A DNA stretch of 64,000 nt, from NCBI GenBank assembly GCA_001949185.1, contig BDGG01000002.1, forward strand, positions 6,724,772-6,788,771, given 5' to 3'. Each line of letters opens with the position of its first letter. Positions within the stretch are counted from its first letter, which is position 1. This DNA comes from Ramazzottius varieornatus (lineage: Eukaryota; Tardigrada; Eutardigrada; Parachela; Ramazzottiidae). Under the pieces are notes generated by a model. That model saw nothing but the letters and a program-made list of their open reading frames with translations. It was not told where the DNA came from and did no database searches. Shown piece by piece: positions 10,253 through 22,527 of this stretch. The position numbers were made by a program, and so were the translations under genes.

Positions 10253-13200
10253 TGCTTTTGTTATGTTTATGACGCATTCCTTTGATTGTGATCGATTACA
10301 CTGTGTAGTACTGTTCAAGTTAATTGACGTGATCTTTGCGAAGTACGGTACCATTGATAGCTTCTTCTTGCCATTCTCAACGACCAGCCTCTTACTTCCT
10401 GTCAGTCGAGTTCATGTTCTACGTCCTTCTCGGGCACTTGTACCGTAAAGCGATAAGCAGGGCATTAGCAGCTCATAGCAAGATGATCCGGTCCTTATAA
10501 GATGTTGTTAGATGGACTGACGATAAGAAATTCTCTTATCCAAGACCGGCGCTCCATGGGATAATCCCCTTTGCTCAGGTGTGCACAATACAGTGCGTTT
10601 GCTGTCCGGGCTTCGGCAACCCGAAAACACTACGCGGTCGTGACGTTGCGAGAGGGAAGCGCCATCTATGCACATTTTCTTTAACGCTTTCAGCACGATC
10701 GTTTTCATGTTTGCAGAATACTACCGTCCTCTTTGTGTATACAGGAATTTTATTGGCTGGTACTGGGTTGCGGAGGCTGGTCCAACCAATAGGCAATGTT
10801 CGAAATTTCAAAAATCGGATAATTGGCAGGCCATGAACGCCAAATCTCAAAAGGGAGAACTGGTCGTCTTGATTTTCTTCTGACCGCACTGATGACTACA
10901 AAATTTATCCCAGGCTCGGCTTCGATAGATAAGACTGTCCCCAGTGCTCCAGTTCTTTTCTAAGCGAACACCGTGCACGTATCTCGCGCGAAGAGACGAA
11001 ACACCATATTTCACCAAAACCACCCGAAACCGTAGAAACAATTTTCAGCGTGTTGGGGTTTGCTGACCGCTGGTCATTAGTGTTGCTTTGGTGAGAAGAC
11101 CGAGGTACATGCAAACAAAAAGACCCAGACCCAAAAGACCAAAAGCTAAAACTGGGAGATGAATAAAACTGAGTGATTGTATAGAAAAAGAGGACGCAGA
11201 GTGTTAAAGCAGTAGTAGAGAGTCGGGAGACCCGATGGCCGAATAGCGAAAGGTCAGGTCTCGGCGTTTGAAAATGTCACTTCAATCTGCTGTAATCCTT
11301 GGAATTAATTTTTCAATCTGTGCGACGACCTCTTATAGAATAGGGGCGATCTGGCAGGGCCGAGATGTGGCGACAGATACATTATGTCATAATATACTGA
11401 GCGACAAACGAAAACTTCGTCGAAGACACTTAGTGCCCTCTCAACAGTGTATCCACAGCTAACGTCGACTGGCTGAGGATGTCATCCCAAGTAGCTGCAC
11501 ATACCATATTGAAACATTCCCGAGCAAAGTGATAGTGACGAAGTCACGATTGACGAACCCGGAAAGATATTTCGCTGAGTACCATGTGACATGGTTGTAC
11601 CGTGTACTCGCTTAACGATCCCTTCCAGAATAGACTGCGGAAAAGAATTTCGGTATATTGCCAAGGATCTTGTTTACGGCCCAAGGACGATGACCCAGAA
11701 GGATGTAAATGTACTTAATAAATCATGTTTTTTATACTGTGGATGATCCGTCTGGTCAAGACGGTTCGGTGGCAAGTTGAGCGTTGTAATTGATAGCCTA
11801 GCTCAACCGCCGGGACCTGGGGACTTTGAAGCTGGAGTAATTTGGGCAGAGAGATGACAGCGATCTAACAAAGTGCAGGGCTCTCTTGGATGCTCCTTTG
11901 GCGCCTCTCAATATCCGTTCCCATATACACCCCAGCAGATCCTGCTTACTTTCCCCTCCTCCAGAGTTGCGGAAGTCATTTGCCAATGCCGCAAACTGTG
12001 TGTGTGTGTGTGCTAGCTGTGAATGTTAGATATACTTCTTGTGCTGCGCCCCTCGCGTGCCATCCTATTCAAAGGCGGCGCCCTGTTTTGATCCCGGTGA
12101 TCCAAGTCATTTTCTACGCTTCATAACACTTTGCTGTTTTCCTAAAAACACCATGTCATTTTACTTCACTGCGCATTTCACCAGGGCGTTCATCGTTTCT
12201 TCTTTGTGCCTGACATGCTCAACATCAAGCCCGCAACCACGCAGCTAACTTCCGTACACATTCTCACGCGACGTCGTATTGAAACTTGTGAAGCCAGGAA
12301 GTTCGTCCGACATCCGAATAAAATTTGCGGAATTCGGTTTCTCCATTCCAAAGCCTGTTCGTTCCTGTAATATTTTCCTCTGGAATATCACGGCGATAGC
12401 TGTATCGACTGGATCTGCGAAATTAGCATGTGCTGAGCTTCAGGTTCTCGCGGATCGGATTTCTGGGAATATTGATCGGCTTATATCTATTAATCATTTC
12501 ACCCTTTCCGCATTTGATAACCAGTCGACAAACACCGCTCTGTGGCCGCACCAATTAACCGCTGGAAGCCGTACATTCCACGGACCATTACCGAGGACCC
12601 TGCACGGTTACGATCATCATGTAAGATCTGTATTTCCGCTTGGCTTAAACTCGTTTTTCTGAACAAAGAGCTTGCATTGTGATGGTGGCAGCTGAATGTG
12701 GGTTGACACGTATTGGGCATAAAGTTGATCCTGTAATCTACATGTACACATCCACGCAGATTCAGAAACATTTCTCCCTGAAGGCATCCATGTAGAGAGC
12801 TATTTGCTGGTGAAGTCCCAGTCGCGCAGCAAAATGGCCATTCCACCCCGCTCGACTTGCGCATTTCATAACGTGTCAAACCCTAGAATTCTAAGGTTTT
12901 CGATATTCATGTGCATTACAAGGTTTTGCTTCCGTTATTGAAACCCTGACATCAGTTATCATATTTCACGCGTTTAACTTCCGGGCTCTAGCCTTTTGTG
13001 CAAGAACCCATGTGTGAAGATCTCCGGCCTCCTCATAGATACGAAGTCACGAGAAATTTTACCATGACCTGCGAATGTAAACTTTCATGCCTCGATGGTC
13101 CTTTCTACAGTGTTATTTGAACTGAAAGGCTGCCGGAACCTTGGAATCTTTACTATTCTTTTTCCTTTACAGACCGGCTTGTAGCCAAACAAAGGATGTT

Positions 13201-13387
13201 GGAGCGCAGAGGATTACGCTGAGAAATCTCTTTCGCCGTACTGAGACCCAAGCTATTCACCATGTTTGTTGGGACGTTGGAATGTCGTCTATCAATCTGG
13301 CGGGATTTAGTGCGTCACCATTACGCTTGACTTGCCCATCATGAAGAGTTGCAAAAACAATTGAGTTCTTCCGTTTGACAAGCTATA
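10253..13387. other. Intergenic stretch without a recognised gene
   Basis: Between two plus-strand genes I see only short ORFs with no family resemblance. A (TG)n microsatellite of about 16 bp lies at 11997-12012. The distal part is the likely promoter and 5' UTR region of the PKA regulatory subunit gene. Alternative first exons of that gene could lie here but I did not find one. Confidence 0.45.
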
Positions 13388-16300
13388 ATGGGGAATAAAT
13401 TGGAGCGTCTGCAAGGAGGTTCACGGAAAAACAGCGCCGCAGAGGGCACTTTCGCTTCCGCCGACAATCACAAGTCCCAAAGTAGAATTAAGAGTCCTCG
13501 CGGTTCCCTGCCTGGTGCCGCTGTGGATAACGCTCACTTGCTCAGCCCACAAAGTGGCAGTATACCGCCATCGCGACCAGATGCTGCAACAGCATCAGCT
13601 CTTCCTCCTTTTCCACAGTCTTCCCTTGTTTCGGACAGAAAAAGATCAGATGGACGAGACAGAAGTCACAGCACCACTATATCCTCATTAAGCGGCGATG
13701 CCGGCAATCACAGGACCATCGATCGCCCGAAATCGGTCCAGCTTTCCTCGGCCGTTGCATCTCCATCAGTACCCTCACTATCCAGTAGCATCCACTCAGG
13801 CACCCATCATTCCGAAGGTAACACGCCTAGATCCTCAAGAGAGCCCCACAGCGGAGAAACACTATTCCGTTATGTCAAAGGGATCTTCAAAAAGGTAGGT
13901 CACATAATGGATCGAACGAACGTAATAAACGGCACAGATAGACAGTAGTTGCTACTTTACCTACTTTGATTACGCGTGGCGCATTCCGCGAAAGGTCGAC
14001 GATGGCGTATTGTTGACACTGGAAACAGGATACTGTCATCACCCAGCTGTCATTACCTTCAGTACAAAGTGACACAAAGCTAGCCTTCACTGCTTCAGGG
14101 TACGTCAGTCTTGAGTTTCGAAGCTTAGTTAGGCCTCCGGTTCTTCCACAATCTGTCGAACAGAGCATTCAGCTCACGGACGCTCAGGCAAGACCGATTT
14201 ATTTTAAATTATAACGAACACTACAAGGATACTCGCTACGGATTCCACAGCGTGTGGCTGTGTTGAGGATTTTCGAATAGCTTTTGCTGACCATCGTCCA
14301 GCTGCAATGCGTAGGACTAGCGGACCTATTTTCCGGTACCAACCGCAAGTTGGTGCGGAGGTTGTTGATTTGCAAATACGTCAATGGAGTTGATTTCAAC
14401 TTCGTTGCGGAGCACTGGGTTAAAGCCGTAGGCTGTCGACTCGCTCTGACTGCTCGCTGGCTCAGCAGATGCAGGAACGCTGACGTCACAACGATAGAGA
14501 GGTGCAGGACGTACGTACAGCCCTCTATCACTTAACATGAGCATGCAGTCATCACTCATCAGAATATGATCAGATGCATCGTGCTGCACATCCAGATCCA
14601 GTAAACAACTTCCGTAGATCCGTTACATCACTCCGGATTGTTGTCGATCCTGGGAAGAATTCATCCCCAGAAGTTGTTCTACAAAGCTTCTCTAGATTAC
14701 CTAGCGTTGCAGGACGAGGAGTACAAGCAAGAGTGGACGATAGGCTGCGAATTAGCGAGACGTGTTTGTTGCTACCATCATGACGGTATCTACATGGCCC
14801 TTTTCGTTGTTGTTTCAGCCCAGCAGCCAGAATTCTTCCACGGACGGAAGCCCTAACCAGAACGCACCTGGCCACAACCCAGTTCCACAGCTACGGATCA
14901 CAGATGAGCCTGTAGTGGACATTGTTAACGGTGCTCACCATGACCAAGCCCCAGCTGTTCTCGAACACGGAGTCGGACCCGTCGGAAACCAAGCTGCTCC
15001 TGCTAACGAAAGACCTGCTAGAAGAAGAGGAGCGTTTTCGTCAGAAACCTACACTGAAGAAGATATGGCCAACTACGTCAAGCAGGTACGATGTCGAGTT
15101 TTCCTGATACTATCGTTCCTTAGTTGCATCTGTCACCTGTGTCTGCAGGAAGCCGTACCGAAGGATCAGCAGACTACAGAGTCCCTTTCCAAAGCGATTC
15201 ATCATAATGTCCTTTTCTCACATTTGGATGACGCTGAGAAACGGTAGCTCCGTTAATCACAATTCTGTAATCGTTCTTTTAGTTAGCCAATGTGTTTTCA
15301 TCGCAGGGATATTTTCGACGCAATGTTCCCAGTGGAATTTAGCCGAGATGAAACCATCATCCGACAAGGGGAAGAAGGCGACAACTTCTACATCATTGAA
15401 TCAGGCGACGTTGATATCATAGGTGAGTTGTCTGGCTAGATGCTTCATATGTTCTGTGCAGAAAGCTCCGAGGGTTTGCTCAGTGACTGACATACAAAGC
15501 AATCTATCGTCAAGCCTTTCCTGTCCGGGGATTTGTGCAAGGAGATCGGCCGGCGAGAAAATCGATAGGTTACGCATGTGCTTTGCCTTTCCACAGAATG
15601 CAGAGCCTTTTACCCCGCACATGTTCAAGTCTTCATGATTTTGTTCTTCCTGTGTGGCACTGCTGGGTGTCAGCAAACGGAGAGACTGGAATGATTTAAG
15701 GTTATTACCCGTAATGCTCTCCCTTGCATCCGGTCAGGGTATTTCACAGCGTGAAACGCTGAATACCCATAAAGGCAAAAAACCATACTCCTCTCTACAG
15801 GCACCTCTATTACTTTCGCGCTAACTCACCGTTTCCTCTTGCAGTGAATGATGCCTATGTCGGATCGCTCAGCGAAGGACGCAGGTACGCAATACTGTTT
15901 TATTTCGAGATTCGTTAGTTGATATGATTGGACAATAGTACTCATTACAGTTTTGGAGAGCTCGCACTTATCTACGGAACACCGAGGTCAGTTGATCTAC
16001 TCTGGTAGTATATTAATCTCGTTTCGTCACAGCCTTTGTGATTAACAGAGCAGCAACGATCATCGCCAAGTCGGACAAAGTGAGGCTGTTCGGGCTAGAC
16101 CGAAATACCTACCGGCGTATTTTGATGGGCAGTACAATACGTAAACGAAAGCGATACGAAGAGTTTCTCAGCAAAGTCCCGCTCCTCGGTTAGTGTGCTT
16201 CCCGTTTTCCTTAGCCGCAGGCTACTTGCGATAACCTTCAGTTCGATTGCAGAAAGTCTGGATAAGTGGGAGCGACTGACAATAGCTGATGCACTCGAGC

Positions 16301-16937
16301 CTGTCTCTTTCGATGATGGACAAATCGTTATAAGTCAAGGAGATCGTGGTGAAGACTTTTATATCATCACAGAGGTGCGTGAAAGCTCGGGCTAATCCCT
16401 GGAAAGCCTGAAACGTTTCTGATAAAAAAGGAATATAAATGGGACGGGGGCAAGTGGCGCATACTTTCAGTCAATCACAATGCAAACGTGCGCCACTTGA
16501 GAGAGCGACCATGCTGAGTTCATTTGCTGACATCGCCAACAGAGTTCAAAATAATTACTCAACACATTATATTCCAGGGTAATGCCGTGGTCAAGCAAGT
16601 TCCACCCGATTCGGTGGACCAGACTGCTATCGAAGTAGGCAACCTTGGACCAGGCATGTATTTCGGTGAAATTTCCCTCATTCTGGACAAGCCTCGCGCG
16701 GCCACTGTAGAAGCCCGAGGTGGAGTGCTCAAATGCGTCAGACTGGATAGGCAGCGCTTCGAGCGGCTACTCGGTACGTTGGCCAAAAGATATGGGCTAT
16801 GGGCAAGGTTCCTCAAAAGTCTGGGGTCATAACGGTAAATAATACTGAGTCTCAACCTTGTCTTTGCTACAGGACCCCTGAAAGAGATTCTGACTCGGAA
16901 CATCAAGCAGTACAACACTTTGGTAGAGCTGGAATAA
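13388..16937 (+). CDS. cAMP-dependent protein kinase type I regulatory subunit, atypical N-terminus
   Basis: RI subunits inhibit the PKA catalytic subunit until cAMP binds. About nine exons join cleanly. The pseudosubstrate site is RRRGAFSSE, fitting the RI consensus with Ala at the phospho position, followed by [12 protein letters not shown]. cAMP site A has [30 protein letters not shown] and [16 protein letters not shown], with the Glu and Arg that bind the phosphate. [17 protein letters not shown] follows. Site B has [18 protein letters not shown] and [16 protein letters not shown]. The end is [15 protein letters not shown]. The first exon (13388-13894) starts MGNKLERL and is Ser/Pro-rich; it splices at phase 0 to an exon near 14820 that is also low complexity. 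No docking/dimerisation helix is seen in these exons. The cAMP sites and inhibitor site look functional. Confidence 0.92.
16451..16500. repeat. Foldback repeat, copy 4
   Basis: The left arm CAAGTGGCGCAT and right arm ACGTGCGCCACTTGA flank the loop ACTTTCAGTCAATCACAATG. It lies in the PKA-R intron that splits cAMP site B. Confidence 0.85.
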
Positions 16938-17488
16938 CTGATTGGTAAATTAGCCAGCGCGAATTCAGAAATTTTCCAGCAGGCAGAGCATCCGCGCTAT
17001 GCTCTAGGTTTTCTTGGCGGTACTGTTATGGAAAACTTGATAGTAATCGGGACATGATAGCCATTAATTTGCACCAATGAGGAAGATGTGTTCATAAGAC
17101 GGTGCTGGCGGTGGAAAGATTTTTCTATATCATTTATTCAGCATAATTTTATCCTCCTCTTGCTTCTGACAGTCTGATCATGCTTGTCTGCATTGTTCTA
17201 GTCTGCAATACAGTTCTACTTTACCTGGGCTATCTGTTCTCCAGTATTTTATTCGAAATGAATAATATGAATAGCAATCTGTGGTAGATTCGAGACAGCT
17301 TTTGGATATTCAGGGTCACAACGGCACAGCAGCTGGAAGCTCAAGACGGTAAAACTTGATCATCCAGCAGAAATCAAGGATATTCACAATTATTGCCACA
17401 TTGAAAAGATCCAGATCCCACAGCTGCTCATCACATCAAACAACACAAAACAATTTGAACCTTTCGTATATTACGGTTACTGTGCAAT
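16938..17488. other. Convergent 3' gap between PKA-R and ASPP genes
   Basis: This AT-rich stretch lies between two converging stop codons. It presumably contains both 3' UTRs. No ORF of note. Confidence 0.5.
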
Positions 17489-20414
17489 TCAACCGGGAAG
17501 AGAGAACGCATGAAACAAGAGAGGCCTATCTACCTCGCTGTGTCCGCTGCACTCTTTGGTACAGCGCAAGGAGATTCCGCGGAATATAACCGACCTGGGG
17601 TACACTTCTTGCTTCCTTCCCGGCAGCCGGTGGTGAAAGGGTCCTTTCCGCCCAGTACCACTCAGTTTCGTCGTCGTCACTTGTACGAAGGACCTTCAGC
17701 TGTTCACCGCACTGGAAGGACAGCTCGTCGGCGTTTTGTGCTGCAAAGAAAAATTTGTCAGACCTCTAAGTTCGAAGTATAAGAATTGAATGTGGTTCAC
17801 CTTGATAGTCGTAAGCAGCAAATACTACGCCATCGTTGATCCTTCCCAAATTGTGAAGAGTATCCAGAAGATACTGCGAACACCCCTCAAAATCCGCTTC
17901 GTCCTCTTCGCACTTCTGAGAAGCTGTCTCCTTGTCGCTGTGGGTGGTGGAGTAGATGCAGGCACCATGTTCGACCAGGAAGCGGCACATAGCCAAGTTA
18001 TTGCAGGATGCTATAGGACGAAAAACCAGCCTTGAAACGGTGCTCCTTCACGACGTTTAAGGTTTCGCCGATCAAATTCAGCCTGAGACCTCACCTGCAC
18101 AATGCAACGGCGACCATCCATCAGAGTCCTGTGCATTCACGTCACACCCATACTCCACCAGGAACTTCACGATGGCAAAATGTCCGGCGCAAATGGCGTT
18201 ATGAAGTGCTGTGATACCTTCATCGTTGGACGCGGAAGGATCTGCAACCTGAAAATCGAAGACTATGAATATCAAGCTTGGTGTCAACCACCTGCATACC
18301 GATAACAACTAGCTTAAACTACGAGCACGTATGCAGGTGGTACAGTACAGACGTGGTACTGCTTACTTGTTGGCATGTTTTGATGACGAGTTCCAGTTCG
18401 CCTTCCAATGAAGCATCTAACAGCAACGCTTGCGGGTCGAACTTCACCCTTCGCTTACTAGGAACCGCCTCGGTACTTAGCTGACCTTCCGTAGCTCTAT
18501 GATGGTTGGCTATGGCTTGCACATGGCCGTGCCGGTTAATCTTCGCCGCCGGCGGGTTAGAGATCGGTAAGGATTGAGAGAGACTGGACGGTGTATCGCT
18601 GGATGACGAGCAGGTGTCCGGTGTTTCACTGGACCGCATGTAATTGTTGTTGTCCCGTGTCAGTGTGTCCGTCACCAGGTTAGGAAGGTTGGCTTCTCGG
18701 AGAACCAGCTCGAAGCGGGGTGGTTTCTCCGAGCCGTAACTGTCGTCATCCTTGTCTTTGTTCGAGCGACCGCTCTTACGAGCAATTTCGGTGTTCAAAG
18801 AAGGTTGCTTCTTGTCTGGCTGGTCGCTGGGTGGTTGGGACCGGAAAGACGCAGTCTTTTGAGAGGGTCTGGAATCGGTCTTGCTCTGGCTGTTATCTCG
18901 TGAATGTATTCGCTGTTCTGGTGGAACGTAGGGATCATCCAAGACCTTTGACTGATCTTAAAGCATAAGCAACTGTTCAGTGTAAACCGGAAAGTATTTC
19001 GGAGTGCTGAACTTCAGTTCAAAACGTGCAAATAAATGTTCGTCAAGAACCTGCATACACTTCGGCCGAGTATCACATAGTCACAGTGTTTAGCTTGCTC
19101 TGTGTTTCGTTCCTAGGAAAGCTTTATAGGTACCTGGGTAAAATTGCTTCTGGGAATTTTGGCTTCTGTTGTGCTGATCATTCAAGGTTCCTTTCGTGGA
19201 TTCACGACTTTGTCTACTGGTCGAGACGTCCTGGTTTTCTTTGGGATCGGAATACAGCACGCTATGATTACTATTAGAAGCTTGTGTCTTGTCCTCTGGT
19301 TGAGAAGGTTGACCCCTCCTCTTGCTAATTCGTTCGGCGATCTCGTTAATCTTTTCGTTGATCTTATTCCTCTCCAGCGTCTTTTGCAAAAGCGTGGCAT
19401 CCTTTTCATCGATCTTGCGCTTTTGTTGATGCACTAGTTGCAATCGGTATCGATGTTCTTGCTTCAGGCGCTCGATCTCCGCTTGTATCAAAGCAGCACT
19501 TGGGCTGTCACTGGTAATCAAATTGGAGCCAGACAAAGTGCCCTGATGCTGCTGTTGAGCGTTTCGTGTTCGGTCCAACTGAGCTGTCAGAATATCCACC
19601 TTCAAAGTAAAACATCAGACACTGAGCCAGTATCAAGATTTCAGGATGCATTCTATCGAAAATCAAACCCTAAATTTTATTTCCCAATTCACCCGCAAAC
19701 TAAAAACCCGCCATCAAAAACCGCCGCACTTCACAAACTTGCATACTCTACGTGGTGCGCTGATGCTATCACAAGTGTATGCAGGTAGGGAAAGAAGCGT
19801 ACATTGTTTACCAGCCTTTCAACTATTCCCGCTACCACTTTTGCCATTGATCCTTGAATTTACTTTTGAATTCAGAGTTATAAATCAGTTACTTTCATCC
19901 TCTGTTCTTTCTGGAACTGCCGCGTTTCATCGAACAAAGACCAGTAAACACTTACTTTGGCCACCGCTTCGGCAAGTTCCTTTTCACGACTAGCAAACAA
20001 GGCCTTTATCTTTTCCAGCTCTTCGCCTGTAAACCACAGAGTAACAACATTCTTTACTCTGCAAATTCCTTGCATACCGTAAACGATACAATTCACACTC
20101 TGCCAAGTGTAAGCTGTAGACTTACCGAGTTGATTTTTTACTGTGGTGCGCTGGTCCACTTGTTGTTTCAACTGTCTGAGATCACGAAGACGAGCTTCCT
20201 GCGACTGTAAGGTGGCGCGAACATGTTTGAGATTGTCCAGTTTTTGCTCGTGCCGGTGAAACTGGCTTATAAGACCCTTCAACCGCTCTTCTTTCGACAA
20301 CAGACTTTGTTTCTGCATCTTGAGCTGATGAGCTTGCCGTACGGAAAGCCGACCCAAATCATCCACCGAAAGATGATTGAGTCCTTGTTCGTATTCGATG
20401 CGCGGTTCTTCCAC
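17489..20414 (-). CDS. ASPP family protein (ankyrin repeats and SH3 domain), 5' end not found
   Basis: ASPP proteins bind p53-family factors and protein phosphatase 1 through C-terminal ankyrin repeats and an SH3 domain. The most upstream exon seen (about 20414-20125) is coiled coil: [20 protein letters not shown] and [12 protein letters not shown]. Coiled coil continues in exons near 20020 and 19605 ([20 protein letters not shown]). A Ser/Pro-rich disordered region spans about 18945-18500. Then comes the hallmark [20 protein letters not shown], followed by ankyrin repeats ([50 protein letters not shown]). The SH3 domain closes it: [37 protein letters not shown]. The SH3 n-Src-side loop carries an insertion ([14 protein letters not shown]) compared with human ASPP2. 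The exon at 20414 follows an acceptor and has no ATG, so at least one more upstream exon exists. Confidence 0.88.
18288..18340. repeat. 12-bp inverted repeat (hairpin) in ASPP intron
   Basis: CCACCTGCATAC at 18288-18299 is perfectly complementary to GTATGCAGGTGG at 18329-18340, with a 29-nt loop. It lies in the intron before the first ankyrin exon. Confidence 0.7.
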
Positions 20415-20575
20415 CTGAAAAGTTCAACGACAACAATCAGTCAGTCAGTATCACAAGCATAAAAGATCGAGTGGTCGATTCGAAACTGATAACAAAGTCC
20501 GGAGCAAAATCTTTAGTCGAAACGACGGAACGGAAATATGACCAAGGCAGCCTAACTCGACAAGATTGTTCTGCA

Positions 20576-20660
20576 CAGTGGCGCATGCTCTCAGATGATA
20601 ATACTGTCTACTTGCGCCGCTTCGGGAAACGATATTGCAAAGTTTGTTTGCCGAATGTTC
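20576..20660. repeat. Foldback repeat, copy 5
   Basis: The left arm AGTGGCGCATG and a mutated right arm TTGCGCCGCTTCGGG are followed by AAACGATATTG and GTTTGTTTGCCGA. The sequence just before it (CTCGACAAGATTGTTCT) extends the left arm. Confidence 0.75.
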
Positions 20661-21916
20661 ACTGGCGGATCCTTTGCATGCACCAAAAGGCCAAAAGAGT
20701 TACCAAAACATATCCGCCCAAAGAATATTAATTAAGAGCGTACGTTCGATTGTAGGATTATCTCAATAGGGGACAACACTTGAAAAACTCAACGCTGGCC
20801 AACATGCGCGGCTGAAGTAGGCATGCACGAGGAGCGTTGTCGAATTATGCGCACTGTGAATGTCCGGTTAGCTCAATGGGGGTAGGTTGACAGCAATGTC
20901 AAGAGTTGCTCGGTCAAACATGCACCAAAGCTGGCAGTACCATCTTTAGCCTCACGGCAGAACCCAAAGTGCTCATCGTGACCGCGCATATCGTGGCACT
21001 TTCATGGCGTAACAAGAGCCAATCTACTTTCCATGCAAAGAGCGTATACTGGTCGCGACTCGTAAGAACTGATGGCATCAGAGAAGAGAAAAGCTCGTAA
21101 AGTCGCGCTATCAGTTTTCCCTGCATTCTTGCACACAACCGACATGATTTCTGCAACGTGCATTGCAAAAGAGAACAAGACATGAGAGATTTCGATTTTT
21201 TCAAGCTGCAATGAAGCGGAAAATGTAAGCACCGAGTTACATATAGAGCAATATAGTCTTACCATTTTAAGGCGATTTATTCCGACATGTAATCATTCAC
21301 CGCGTCGCAAGTTTCCACATTCCGGGCGTTCACGAACGTTTCCAGAGCCTGCAAGTAAAAGCAGGCTTTCGAATACTCTCACGGATTCCGAAGTATCACT
21401 GAAATAACCGCGCAAGATGTTAGGATAAGCTAACTCAAAATGATAATCCAGCATCAGACGGACACACTGTCAAGCACCAGGAGCACTTCGACCAACTTGT
21501 AGCAGTCGACAGTTATATTTCCTCGTGAACTAGAGAACGTTCCGATGCGACTGCCGACAGTGGTCAACGCAACTGCGAGTGTGAACTTAACGACATTATG
21601 AAAACAACAAACCGGTTCTCAAGAGCCATGCTTTGGAGCGGCACGTACGTCATTCGAGATAGTTCAGCATGTCTGACGTCCAAGCAGAGGGACATCCGTT
21701 TTGTATCGTCCGGAAGCTTCTGAATATTCCAACCCCTGGAGAAAACAAGCCAGAAGACTAAGTTTCGTACTGCGGTCAGTGCGGTGGGCCGGTGGTAACG
21801 ATTTACGGATTTAATACGGAACGCCTAACAAGTCGCCCCCATATAAGGCTCGCAAAACAATAAATCTACTGAGTCACGCCTCGTAGATGGTCAGCCATAA
21901 TAACCATGTCTATAAT

Positions 21917-21948
21917 CATCTCTATTCCCCGCACGAGGAATAGAGATG
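21917..21948. repeat. Perfect 12-bp hairpin
   Basis: CATCTCTATTCC (21917-21928) pairs perfectly with GGAATAGAGATG (21937-21948) across the 8-nt loop CCGCACGA. It is unrelated to the common foldback family. Confidence 0.75.
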
Positions 21949-22417
21949 GTTCTAGATCTATCTGCATCTGAAGTTTGCAGGAAGACCACATAACGCTTAC
22001 CTGGGATGTATGGAGTTTTAACAAAGGAAGGCAAGGCTGGGGTCGATTAGGCACTCCTGCAGCTGACAAGTAGCCAGAAGAACGCTTCAGTCCAAAAGCA
22101 GAGGAGCGATGATATCATTCAAGCTAATGTCGTTTTCTACAACACAATTTTTCGAAGAGCTCCTTTGCGGCTTCCCATAGCTGGGGATGGGTACCCAAAT
22201 AGATCAAGTGCACGAAGATCTTTGGAAGAAAAGAACTGACGAGAAATTGAACATAAATGACAGATCTGTGGTACTTTATTGACACGTTCAAGAATCAATC
22301 TGTCAACTTGAAACTCTCATGTCACGTTGTCATGTCATATTACGCCGTATCCGGAAGTCCAGTAGACCATGACCCTCCTCGGTCCTCACCCAATCCAGTC
22401 AAACCCGTTCTGGTCTC

Positions 22418-22527
22418 CCTTTTATGTTTGCTCCATAGCGCGCTAAGCTATCGAAACTATTTGGTGATTTTCACATTCAGGCAAAGCACATACCCGGAAA
22501 GGAAAACGTCTCACCGGATGCACTTAC
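22418..22527 (+). mobile_element. Ty3/gypsy-like RNase H fragment (decayed)
   Basis: One frame reads KLFGDFHIQAKHIPGKENV and then SPDAL. This fits the conserved end of the RNase H region of Ty3/gypsy LTR retrotransposons, where the motif is usually followed by ADALSR. An in-frame TAG sits a few codons upstream and the reading is lost at both ends, so it is a relic. No LTR, protease or integrase is visible nearby. It directly abuts the LINE fragment that starts at about 22521. Confidence 0.55.

Larger units (their letters stand above)
20415..22400. other. Gap upstream of the ASPP exons
   Basis: It should contain the missing 5' exon or exons and promoter of the minus-strand ASPP gene, but I recognise none. 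It holds foldback copy 5 and a perfect hairpin at 21917-21948. Confidence 0.4.

Noticed and set aside
11225-11275. Sequence CCGATGGCCGAATAGCGAAAGG resembling the D-arm of a serine or leucine tRNA
   Set aside because: No anticodon arm, variable arm or T arm could be folded downstream.
20861-20935. tRNA-like sequence (GTCCGGTTAGCTCAATGGGGGTAGG) resembling an A box with a short anticodon-like stem
   Set aside because: The acceptor ends do not pair, no T-arm motif GGTTCGAATCC follows and the loop is six bases. At most it is a tRNA-derived relic.
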